A stretch of DNA of 64,000 bases from Acinetobacter rudis. GTDB taxonomy: Bacteria > Pseudomonadota > Gammaproteobacteria > Pseudomonadales > Moraxellaceae. Below are positions 45,635 to 53,974 of this stretch, piece by piece; position 1 is the stretch's first letter; every line of letters starts with the position of its first letter. Below the pieces are notes generated by a model that saw only the letters and a list, made by a program, of their open reading frames with translations, did not search any database and was not told the origin of the DNA. A program made the position numbers and the translations under genes. Location: NCBI RefSeq assembly GCF_031157835.1, contig NZ_JAVIDR010000004.1, positions 62,001 through 126,000 of the forward strand, written 5' to 3'.

Positions 45635-46924
45635 ATGATAGATACGTCACTTACTTCATTTATTGAGATTGCTACAGATAGTGATTTCACACTGCACAAT
45701 CTACCTTATGGTATTTTTAGCGAGCGTATAGATGGTCCAAGGCGAGTTGGCGTTGCTTTGGGAGAGTGGGTTATTGATCTGGCTGCTCTGGAACAAGGTG
45801 GTTTACTGGGCTTAGAAACCACAACTCAATATTTTTCTCAGCCTAATTTAAATGCATTTATTGCTGCAGGTAAGCAACAGTGGTCTCGTGTACGCCGTGC
45901 GTTACAAAGCTTATTTTCTAAAGATAATCCTAAGCTGCAACAAGATCATGCACTACTCAAAAAAGTGCTGTTTGCACAGGCTGAGGTTTGTTTGCATTTA
46001 CCAATTCAAGTTGCTGGTTATACTGATTTTTACTCTTCAAAAGAGCATGCAACAAATGTGGGATGTATGTTTCGTGATCCGAAAAATGCTTTATTGGCAA
46101 ATTGGAGCGAATTACCTGTAGGTTACAATGGTCGTGCGAGTTCAGTGGTGGTGAGTGGGACAGAGATCATTCGACCTTCAGGACAAATTAAAGCTGCTGA
46201 TCAGCAAAGACCGACCTTTGCTGCCAGTCAAAAATTAGATTTTGAATTAGAAACAGCATTTGTGGTCGCTAAAAATACTTCATTGGGCCAGCCAGTAGCA
46301 ATTGAGCAGGCTTGGGAACATATTTTTGGTATGGTACTTCTGAATGATTGGTCTGCACGGGATATTCAACAATGGGAATATGTTCCCCTTGGCCCATTCA
46401 ACTCAAAAACGTTCGCGAGTGCAATTTCTCCTTGGATTGTGACCTTAGAGGCACTTGAACCTTTTAGAACAGCAGGTCCACAGCAAGCTCCTCAACCTTT
46501 GGCTTATTTACAAGAAGACCATCAAAATAACAGTTTTGATATCAATTTATCCGTAGAAATTATTCCTGTTGGGGAGACTCAAGCAGATGTTATTTGCCAA
46601 ACCAATTTTAAATATATGTACTGGTCGATGGCACAACAACTGACACATCATACGGTTTCTGGCTGTAATTTGCAGGTAGGTGATTTAATGGGGTCAGGCA
46701 CCATTTCTGGTGCAGCACCAAATGCCTATGGCAGCTTGTTAGAACTGACTTGGAACAATACTAAACCCTTACAGCTCAGCCATGGAAAAAGTCGTGGTTT
46801 TATTGAAGATGGTGACAGTATTGTTATGAAGGGTTATGCAGAAAAAGACGGTATCCGTGTCGGTTTTGGGGAAGTACGAAATCAAGTTTTAGCAGCACTT
46901 GATTTTAATTTCCCTGTCAAATAA
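45635..46924 (+). CDS. fahA: Fumarylacetoacetase
   Basis: The last step of tyrosine degradation, cleaving fumarylacetoacetate to fumarate and acetoacetate. 429 residues: an SH3-like N-terminal domain, then the FAH catalytic fold with YTDFYSSKEHATNVG, the metal site DFELETAFVV, and LLNDWSARDIQQWEYVPLGPF, SGTISG. maiA follows after 12 bp. Confidence 0.95.
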   Translation: MIDTSLTSFIEIATDSDFTLHNLPYGIFSERIDGPRRVGVALGEWVIDLAALEQGGLLGLETTTQYFSQPNLNAFIAAGKQQWSRVRRALQSLFSKDNPKLQQDHALLKKVLFAQAEVCLHLPIQVAGYTDFYSSKEHATNVGCMFRDPKNALLANWSELPVGYNGRASSVVVSGTEIIRPSGQIKAADQQRPTFAASQKLDFELETAFVVAKNTSLGQPVAIEQAWEHIFGMVLLNDWSARDIQQWEYVPLGPFNSKTFASAISPWIVTLEALEPFRTAGPQQAPQPLAYLQEDHQNNSFDINLSVEIIPVGETQADVICQTNFKYMYWSMAQQLTHHTVSGCNLQVGDLMGSGTISGAAPNAYGSLLELTWNNTKPLQLSHGKSRGFIEDGDSIVMKGYAEKDGIRVGFGEVRNQVLAALDFNFPVK

Positions 46925-46936
46925 GGCAATTTCATC

Positions 46937-47575
46937 ATGCAACTGTATAGCTATTTTCGCAGTTCGGCAGCTTATAGAGTCAGAATTGCACTCAATATTA
47001 AGGGGATAGACTATAGCATTATCCCTGTCCATTTACTCAAAAATGGTGGGGAGCAGCATGGTGCAGTTTACCGCCAGATCAATGCCAGTGAATTGGTTCC
47101 GACCTGGGTTGATGATTCGGTAACATTGGGACAGTCGATGAGCATTCTAGAATATTTAGAAGAACGCTATTCATCACCAGCATTGTTACCTTTTGACTAT
47201 GCCGAGCGTGCTCAGGTTCGTAGTTTCGCTCAGGCAATCTGTTGTGATATTCATCCACTGAATAATTTAAGAGTATTGCAATATTTAGTTGATGAAGTGG
47301 GCATGGATGTAAAACAAAAACAGCAATGGTATCAACATTGGGTTGAGCAAGGATTTCAGTCTTTAGAGACACAGCTGACACAATCAAATGGTCAGTTTTG
47401 TTTTGGTCAACAGCCAAGCTTTGCAGACTGTTGTCTGATTCCCCAAGTCTATAACGCACTGCGTTTTGATATCAACTTAAGTAAATTTTCCAAAATTCAA
47501 TCTATTTATCAACACTGTATGACGATTCCAGCCTTTATACAGGCGGCACCAGAACAGCAAGTTGATGCGCAATAA
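46937..47575 (+). CDS. maiA: Maleylacetoacetate isomerase
   Basis: A zeta-class glutathione transferase of 212 residues that isomerises maleylacetoacetate to fumarylacetoacetate. The N-terminal SSAAYRVRIALNIKG is the zeta active-site motif, QSMSILEYLEERY binds glutathione, and FADCCLIPQVYNA is the C-terminal signature. It is in an operon between fahA and the VOC gene. Confidence 0.94.
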   Translation: MQLYSYFRSSAAYRVRIALNIKGIDYSIIPVHLLKNGGEQHGAVYRQINASELVPTWVDDSVTLGQSMSILEYLEERYSSPALLPFDYAERAQVRSFAQAICCDIHPLNNLRVLQYLVDEVGMDVKQKQQWYQHWVEQGFQSLETQLTQSNGQFCFGQQPSFADCCLIPQVYNALRFDINLSKFSKIQSIYQHCMTIPAFIQAAPEQQVDAQ

Positions 47576-47598
47576 CAGGAATAAAAAAGGAGTTTTTT

Positions 47599-48144
47599 AT
47601 GACATTTGCAATCCAAAAAATTCATCATGTAGCATATCGTTGTAAAGATGCACTAGAGACGGTTCAGTGGTATAAGACGATGTTGCATATGGATTTTATT
47701 TTAGCTTTTGCGGAGGATCATGTTCCTTCAACCAAAGCTTTTGACCCTTATATGCATTTGTTTTTAGATGCAGGGCAAGGCAATGTTTTGGCATTTTTTG
47801 AATTACCTACGCAACCTGAAATGGGGCGTGATGAAAATACGCCACAGTGGGTGCAGCATATTGCTTTTGAAGTTGCTAATCAGGAAGCCTTACTCGCTGC
47901 AAAAGATCATTTAGAGCAAAATGGTGTGAAAGTACTTGGTGTAACAAATCATGGGATTTTTCACTCGATTTACTTTTTTGATCCTAATGGCCATCGGCTT
48001 GAACTGACTTATAACGATCCACATGCTGCTGATAAAATTGCACGAATTACTGAAGAAATGAAAACAGAAATGTTAGAAGAGTGGACAAAGACGAAACGTG
48101 CGCCACACCACACGCATTTTTTGCATGAAACTGAATTGGGATAA
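47599..48144 (+). CDS. VOC-fold (glyoxalase/extradiol dioxygenase superfamily) protein
   Basis: 181 residues of VOC fold. Possible metal ligands match the type I extradiol pattern His-His-Glu: KIHHVAYRC (His near 9), VQHIAFEV (His near 95) and HRLELTY (Glu near 139). The last gene of the fahA-maiA operon, with a strong AAGGAG site. No homogentisate dioxygenase (hmgA) is present in the window. This protein may act in the ring-cleavage step or in a side reaction; function unproven. Confidence 0.8.
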   Translation: MTFAIQKIHHVAYRCKDALETVQWYKTMLHMDFILAFAEDHVPSTKAFDPYMHLFLDAGQGNVLAFFELPTQPEMGRDENTPQWVQHIAFEVANQEALLAAKDHLEQNGVKVLGVTNHGIFHSIYFFDPNGHRLELTYNDPHAADKIARITEEMKTEMLEEWTKTKRAPHHTHFLHETELG

Positions 48145-48149
48145 AGTAT

Positions 48150-48983
48150 TTAGGCCAGCCGCAGGATGAGTATACCCAGTACAATAATACCTGCGGAAAG
48201 TAGGCGTATCAGGCCTACTTTTTCTTTGAGTACAAAAATTGCGATGATTAAGGCAAATAAAATAGAGCTTTCACGTAATGCTGCGATCATTGCGACAGGG
48301 GCTTGGGTCATCGCCCAAAGTGCTAAGGTATAAGACCCGATTGTACAAATACCACCTAAAATACCAAAGTACCAATATTTTTTGAGGTATTGCCAGTGCT
48401 TAGTTTGATGATTTAAGGCCAGACTACTGAGCATCCATAGTCCTGTGAGTAAAAAAATCCAGAGTGAGTAGGCAATAGCTGAGCCAGAATAGCGTGCTCC
48501 TATTGCATCGAGTAGGGTGTAGCTAGCGATGACGACAGCATTCGACAGCGCAAGTATTAAAGTTTTACCTTGTATAGTGTGTTTAGTACAGAGCATAAAT
48601 AATATTCCAATACACAGGATTATTATTCCGCCCCAAGCCATGCTATTTAACTGATCGTTAAATAATACGATACTAGACAGGGCAACAATTAATGGAGCAC
48701 TACCTCTCATCAAAGGATAGGCCTGACTCATATCTGCAATCTGATAAGTCTTTGCTAATAAAACAAAATATATAATTTGTAAAATGACTGAACCTGCAAT
48801 AAATGGCCAACTTTGTGGGCTAGGTACAGGAAAAAAAGGCAATAAAACTAATGCCCATAATGCAGCCGTGCCTGTGACCAATACAGTCGTTAAATATTTA
48901 TTCGGTGCCGATTTAACTACCGCATTCCAGGTTGCATGGAGTAATGCCGCAAATAAAATAATTGAAAATACTATCTCAGACAT
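48150..48983 (-). CDS. EamA/DMT family transporter
   Basis: 277 residues with ten predicted helices in two EamA repeats (LLHATWNAVVKSAPN in the first; LRESSILFALIIAIFVLKEK in the second). Members export metabolites; the substrate is unknown. I chose ATG 48983; the upstream TTG at 49004 lacks support. It converges on the VOC gene with a 5-bp gap. Confidence 0.82.
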   Translation of the reverse strand: MSEIVFSIILFAALLHATWNAVVKSAPNKYLTTVLVTGTAALWALVLLPFFPVPSPQSWPFIAGSVILQIIYFVLLAKTYQIADMSQAYPLMRGSAPLIVALSSIVLFNDQLNSMAWGGIIILCIGILFMLCTKHTIQGKTLILALSNAVVIASYTLLDAIGARYSGSAIAYSLWIFLLTGLWMLSSLALNHQTKHWQYLKKYWYFGILGGICTIGSYTLALWAMTQAPVAMIAALRESSILFALIIAIFVLKEKVGLIRLLSAGIIVLGILILRLA

Positions 48984-49132
48984 GTGATTATTTTTACTCA
49001 GCAAAAGACAGGTTTAATACTGAGTTTTACTTGAAAATTCGACTGATACAAGAGCGTAAATTGAGCATTTTGATTATTTTAGGCATCCATATAGCAAGGT
49101 CTTGGCCTCACTATATGGTGTGTATTTTGGGC

Positions 49133-50017
49133 TTAGGCAGTTGTTGCTTGTTTGATTAAGGTTTTTAAGTGTTCAATTTCTGCTGGGGTTGCGCTTTGTA
49201 ATGGCTTGCGTGGATCTCCAACGCTAAAACCTAGCTCATTTAAGCCTGCTTTTACAGTCTTCGGTAGACCGCCTTGTACAACGAAACGTAATACAGGAAG
49301 TTGTTTATAAAACAGCGTTTGGGCTTGTGCTAAATCACCACTTTTTATGGCTTGATAAAGCTGGCGAGGGAGCTTGCCTAATAAGTTTGGTGCAACTGTA
49401 CACCAGCCACTTGCACCAGCACAAAACGCTTCTAATGCGAGTGGGTTACACCCATTGTAAAAAGGTAATTTGCCTTGCGTTAATTCATAGAATTTATGCA
49501 TACGCTGAATATCACCCGTACTGTCTTTGACCATACATATGTTTTCAATATCTTGGAACATTTTTACAATCAGTTCTGGTGACAAGTCTACGCCACTGGT
49601 CGCTGGGTTGTTGTAGACCATAATCGGCAATTTTGTTGCAGCGGCAATTTGCTGATAATACTCATATATTTCTTCATCGGTGAGTTTCCAATAAGAAATA
49701 GGAAGAACCATAATCACATCAGCACCTAGCTGTTCAGCCATTTTTGCTTTCTGGATGGCCATTTGGGTCGTCAGTTCTGAAATACCTAAAATCACAGGCA
49801 CTCGATGGTTCACAACTTCAATACTTTTTTCAGCAACCTGTTGCCATTCAGACCAAGATAAATAGGCACTTTCACCTGCACTACCTAGAGGTGCAATCGC
49901 ATCACATTCTTGCTCAAGTAAACTATTAAGCGTGATGGTGAGCGCATCAAAGTCAAGCTCTTGTGTGTCTGCTTTAAAAGGTGTGATGGGATAAGCAATA
50001 ATACCGTTGAGTTTCAT
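49133..50017 (-). CDS. DapA-family aldolase/lyase (not lysine pathway)
   Basis: 294 residues of the DHDPS/NAL family. Schiff-base Lys in NICMVKDSTGD, catalytic Tyr in IMVYNNPATSG, and the GSAGESAYLSW loop in place of the GTTGE loop of true DapA. With a bona fide dapA at 18397, this paralogue likely acts on a 2-oxo acid aldol in sugar-acid or hydroxy-acid catabolism. It is cotranscribed with the class II aldolase gene (4-bp gap). Confidence 0.85.
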   Translation of the reverse strand: MKLNGIIAYPITPFKADTQELDFDALTITLNSLLEQECDAIAPLGSAGESAYLSWSEWQQVAEKSIEVVNHRVPVILGISELTTQMAIQKAKMAEQLGADVIMVLPISYWKLTDEEIYEYYQQIAAATKLPIMVYNNPATSGVDLSPELIVKMFQDIENICMVKDSTGDIQRMHKFYELTQGKLPFYNGCNPLALEAFCAGASGWCTVAPNLLGKLPRQLYQAIKSGDLAQAQTLFYKQLPVLRFVVQGGLPKTVKAGLNELGFSVGDPRKPLQSATPAEIEHLKTLIKQATTA

Positions 50018-50021
50018 GAGA

Positions 50022-50804
50022 TTATCCCTCTAAACAGTCTTTGTGAGTTTTTAATGCCTTGCGTGCGTAGTAAGCAAAGTTGACTTGATTACGTTTTTGA
50101 GTTGAGACCCAGTCATGGGCTTCTTTTGCAAGTTCGTGTGGAATCTGTTGAATTTGCCCTGCTGCCATTGCTAAAAGCTGTAGGCGTGCGGCACGCTCAA
50201 TTAAAATAGCTAAATTACAGGCTTCTTCAATTGTTTTACCAGTAACCAACTGACCATGATGAGATAACAAAACTGCACGATTTGTACCTAGAGCTCCAGA
50301 GATTAAAATCCCTTCTTCATTCCCTACAGGGACACCAGGCCATTCTCCGACAAATGAGCAATCTTCATATAGGGCGCAGGTATCCATATGTGAAATGACC
50401 AATGGCACACGAAGCATAGACAATGCAGCAACATGTGTTGGATGGGTATGAATAATGCAATTTACTTCAGGGTGTTGTTTATAAATCCAAGTATGAAAAC
50501 GGTTTGCAGGATTTGCCATACCTTCACCGTTGAGAGGTTTTAAGTCCTCATCTACTTCAAGGAGATTATTTGCTGTGATTTCATCGAAACCTAAACCGAA
50601 TCGCTGCGTGATGAAAGTATTGCCTTTATCAGTACGACTGGTAATTTGTCCAGCAAGACCTGCGTCATGGCCATGATCAAATAAAATACGACAGGTCAGT
50701 GCGAGTTTTTGTTGGTCACTATAAGATTCGTCTTGAAAAAGCTGTTGCATACTGTTCTGAGCTTTCTGCATTAATTGCTGTTTGTTAAGTAATGCCGTTT
50801 CCAT
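50022..50804 (-). CDS. Class II aldolase/adducin family protein
   Basis: 260 residues. The zinc-binding HTH motif is in CIIHTHPTHVAALS and the later His in VLLSHHGQLVTGK; LAGQITSRTD is the N-terminal signature. Members are fuculose/ribulose-phosphate aldolases or decarboxylases. I chose ATG 50804 with AGGA about 8 bp upstream. It forms an operon with the DapA-like gene and is divergent from a MocR regulator. Confidence 0.87.
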   Translation of the reverse strand: METALLNKQQLMQKAQNSMQQLFQDESYSDQQKLALTCRILFDHGHDAGLAGQITSRTDKGNTFITQRFGLGFDEITANNLLEVDEDLKPLNGEGMANPANRFHTWIYKQHPEVNCIIHTHPTHVAALSMLRVPLVISHMDTCALYEDCSFVGEWPGVPVGNEEGILISGALGTNRAVLLSHHGQLVTGKTIEEACNLAILIERAARLQLLAMAAGQIQQIPHELAKEAHDWVSTQKRNQVNFAYYARKALKTHKDCLEG

Positions 50805-50894
50805 AACATGTCCTATTGAGTTGATTTGTAAATACAACAGGGTCAGAATAGGAAATCCTTGGAGGGTTTAAAATATCCAGTTTTAAAAACTTAT

Positions 50895-52376
50895 ATGGTC
50901 CAGAATGCTATGCAACAGCCTTGGAAAGTTCGATTTCATCTCTCAGCCCGAAAAGAAAAAACACTCTTTTTAAAATTGGCCAATCAGATTATTCAGGAAA
51001 TTTTATCTGGTCGACTCGCCTTAGGTACTCGTTTACCTGGTTCACGTACTTTGGCTGAGGAGCTAGAGATTAATCGTAAAACCGTGCAGCTGGTTTACGA
51101 AGATTTAGAAGCACAAGGTTGGTTAATTTCTAAATCTAGGCAGGGTACATTTGTATCTGGGCATTTGCCAGATTTGAAATCGCAAGCAAAACTAAAGCCT
51201 ACAGTGCAGACCTTAACTGTGGGGGATGAATCTACTCCAAGGTTACCAGAACTGAGTATTAAAAATGATGGTATACCCGATACTCGACTCATTCCCTATG
51301 AGCTTTTTTCTCGTGCATATCGTCGGGCTTTGATTCAGGTTACTCGTCAACAAATTATGGGGTATGCAGATCCTCAGGGCAGTCTAGAGTTACGACAAGC
51401 ATTGTTAGCTATGCTGTCTATGGAACGTTTTATTTCTGCGACAGTTGAGCATATTTGTGTTGTGCGTGGCAGTCAAATGGGCATTTTTCTTGCAGCTCGT
51501 GTTTTGGCTAAGCAACAACTACAAGGCCGAGTGATTATTGTAGAGCAGTGGTCTTATCCACCAGCATTAGATACTTTCTTATCTAATTATTATCAGGTTA
51601 TTCCTGTGCGATTGGATCAATATGGTTTAGATACAGAACATCTTGTTGAGCTACTGCAAACTCATGATGTTGCAGCGGTCTATACGACTCCACATCACCA
51701 ATATCCAACTACGGTTTCCATGTCGATGGATCGTCGTTTAAAGCTATTGGAACTATCTCAATCTTTTGATTTTTATATTATTGAGGATGACTATGATCAC
51801 GAATTTCATTATGACAGTCGTCCAATTCCACCTTTAATGAGTTTGCCTAATTCTGAAAATGTTATACACATTGGCTCACTCTCAAAGGTTTTTGCACCAA
51901 GTTTAAGAGTTGGATATGTGGTGGCCAATCTCAAGATTATTCAAGCGATGTGTCAGGACATTTTGTTAATTGATAAACAAGGGAATTCAATCACCGAGTT
52001 GGCAATTGCTGAACTTATGCAGCAAGGTGAAATTAAACGGCATACTAGAAAAATGCGTAAAATATATCAATCGCGACGTGATTTTGCTGTGCAGTTATTT
52101 CAACAAATTTTTCAGCATAATGTAGAGTTAACGACACCGGCAGGTGGTATGGCATTATGGATAAAATTTAATTTATCTTATCAGCCACATTATGCTGACT
52201 TGCTGTCCAGTTTACATATTGATTCAGAGTATAGTTTTGGTTCGTTATTCTCAGACTCAACCAAGCCTCATTTTTACATTCGTTTTGGGTTTGCAGCATT
52301 GAGTGAGCAAGAAATGAGACAAATCATCGAACAGTTACATTATATTTTTATCGAATCAGTGAACGAAGAATCATGA
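50895..52376 (+). CDS. MocR-type regulator (GntR HTH fused to aminotransferase domain)
   Basis: About 493 residues. GntR winged HTH at the N-terminus (LANQIIQEILSGRLALGTRLPGSRTLAEELEINRKTVQLVYEDLEAQGWL) joined to a fold-type I aminotransferase domain with the PLP Lys in HIGSLSKVFAPSLRVGY. MocR proteins sense PLP-bound amino compounds. It is divergent from the aldolase/DapA-like pair and probably controls it. The start is uncertain: TTG 50859, ATG 50895 or ATG 50910. Confidence 0.88.
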   Translation: MVQNAMQQPWKVRFHLSARKEKTLFLKLANQIIQEILSGRLALGTRLPGSRTLAEELEINRKTVQLVYEDLEAQGWLISKSRQGTFVSGHLPDLKSQAKLKPTVQTLTVGDESTPRLPELSIKNDGIPDTRLIPYELFSRAYRRALIQVTRQQIMGYADPQGSLELRQALLAMLSMERFISATVEHICVVRGSQMGIFLAARVLAKQQLQGRVIIVEQWSYPPALDTFLSNYYQVIPVRLDQYGLDTEHLVELLQTHDVAAVYTTPHHQYPTTVSMSMDRRLKLLELSQSFDFYIIEDDYDHEFHYDSRPIPPLMSLPNSENVIHIGSLSKVFAPSLRVGYVVANLKIIQAMCQDILLIDKQGNSITELAIAELMQQGEIKRHTRKMRKIYQSRRDFAVQLFQQIFQHNVELTTPAGGMALWIKFNLSYQPHYADLLSSLHIDSEYSFGSLFSDSTKPHFYIRFGFAALSEQEMRQIIEQLHYIFIESVNEES

Positions 52377-52403
52377 CTTTGGTTGAGGTAACGCTGAAAA
52401 CGT

Positions 52404-52436
52404 AAAATAACATTATGCTGGACATAATGTTATTTT
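52404..52436. terminator. Bidirectional terminator
   Basis: AAAATAACATTATG and its exact complement form a 14-bp stem around CTGGA. It separates the convergent MocR and BenE genes. Confidence 0.8.
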
Positions 52437-52453
52437 AGAAAAAATCATTCGGA

Positions 52454-53644
52454 TTATTTTTTTACAGTCGAGCTAAGTATCCAATGGGCGATGAGTCCTA
52501 ATACCAAACCCCAAAATGCTCCTCCAATTCCAAATAATTGAATATTAGCTGTCGTTGCTAAAAATGTAATCAGTGCGGCTTCACGATGGTGATTATCTTG
52601 AATGGCATTGGCTAAGCTACCCGCAATCGTCGCAAGTAAAGCCAAACCTGCTAGTGTGCTAATAAATGGTTGAGGAAAAGCTGCGAATAATGCTGCAAGG
52701 CTTAAACCAAATATACCCACCAAAATATAAAATATACCCGCTGCAATTCCTGCTATCCAACGTCGATTGGGTTGTTCATGTGATTCTTTACCAGTACAAA
52801 TCGCAGCTGTGATTGCCGCTAAATTGAATGCATGTGAACCAAATGGTGCCATGAGCATTGAACCAATTCCTGTCACAATAAGAATAGGTTTGGCCCGAGT
52901 TTTAAAACCATCATTTTGTAACACTAATAAACCGGGCATATATTGGCCAGTTAGCGTAATTAAAAATAATGGTATTGCAACACTTAATAGGGCGTTAAGT
53001 GAAAATGCTGGTGCTGTAAATATTGGTGTAGTTAGTGTAAGGCTTAATCCTGAAAAATCGATACGTGATTGCAGCATTAAAAAGATAATACCAAAAAGCA
53101 AAACACTCACAATCGCATAGCGAGGAGACAATCTCTTGGTGATTAGATAGATAAAAAATAAAGTAATTGCTAGTAATGGGTCGATGCTCATATTACTAAA
53201 AGTAGAAATACCAAATTGTAGTAATATGCCAGCCAACAAAGCTGATGCAACACTCGCAGGAATTAAACGAATGAGTTTTTCAAAATAGCCGGTGAATCCC
53301 AAAATAACAAAAGCAAGGGCTGAAAGTATATAAGCTCCAATTGCTTCAGCATAGGGTACCGCAGCCAATGCGGTGATTAAAAATGCTGCTGCAGGAGTTG
53401 ACCACGCCGTGATAATCGGCTCACGTGTATACCAACTCAGTAAAATACCACTCACCCCAACACCAATTGAAATGGACCATACCCAAGACGCTGTGAGCTC
53501 TGCATTGAGTCCAGCAATTTGAGCAGCTTGGAAGATTAAAATAAATGTACCGCCATAATTAACAATGACTGAAATTAATCCAGCAATGGTTGGTGGGAGT
53601 ACATCTGAAATACCGTAGGAAGTGTTAGAGCGTAAAGAATCCAT
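52454..53644 (-). CDS. Benzoate/H+ symporter family transporter (BenE-like)
   Basis: 396 residues with 11-12 helices. The BenE signature is seen: SWVWSISIGVGVSGILLSWYTREPIITAWSTPAAAFL near the N-terminus and PFGSHAFNLAAITAAICTG near 265. Aromatic acid uptake is the known function, but no benzoate genes are nearby, so the substrate is open. Confidence 0.87.
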   Translation of the reverse strand: MDSLRSNTSYGISDVLPPTIAGLISVIVNYGGTFILIFQAAQIAGLNAELTASWVWSISIGVGVSGILLSWYTREPIITAWSTPAAAFLITALAAVPYAEAIGAYILSALAFVILGFTGYFEKLIRLIPASVASALLAGILLQFGISTFSNMSIDPLLAITLFFIYLITKRLSPRYAIVSVLLFGIIFLMLQSRIDFSGLSLTLTTPIFTAPAFSLNALLSVAIPLFLITLTGQYMPGLLVLQNDGFKTRAKPILIVTGIGSMLMAPFGSHAFNLAAITAAICTGKESHEQPNRRWIAGIAAGIFYILVGIFGLSLAALFAAFPQPFISTLAGLALLATIAGSLANAIQDNHHREAALITFLATTANIQLFGIGGAFWGLVLGLIAHWILSSTVKK

Positions 53645-53974
53645 CGCATGGCCCTCTAAACTGTTTTGAAAATTAGAGTGCTGAGTTTAATGAGCTAGGT
53701 GGTACCATTATAAGGTACACTTTAATGATTTTTTATGGTTCCAGTTTTATTGAAACATCATCATTAAAATAAACATTTCAAGTGTGAACGGTATGAAATA
53801 ATCAAGAATGATCAGAATATGTTTGTATTATCTATTTGACTTTAAATAATTTTTATTAATTCCCAATGTAAAAAACAATCAAGATGTATGGGTTAATTTA
53901 AATATACAATTAATAACAATAATTATTATAAATATAATAATGATTATCATTTAGTTTATTTTGAATTTTCTCCT
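53645..53974. other. Divergent promoter region, BenE and siderophore receptor genes
   Basis: 330 bp of very AT-rich sequence. Its right end holds a Fur-box-like palindrome (53939-53951). Nothing else was recognised. Confidence 0.5.
53936..53954. promoter_or_regulatory. Fur-box-like operator
   Basis: AATGAT-T-ATCATT (53939-53951) is a perfect 6-1-6 inverted repeat and matches the core of the Fur consensus GATAATGATAATCATTATC. It is 24 bp before the receptor ATG, so repression by Fur-iron is likely. Confidence 0.7.

Noticed and set aside
48962..49159. 65-codon + strand ORF between the DMT and DapA-like genes
   Set aside because: It overlaps both real genes at its ends and shows no domain.
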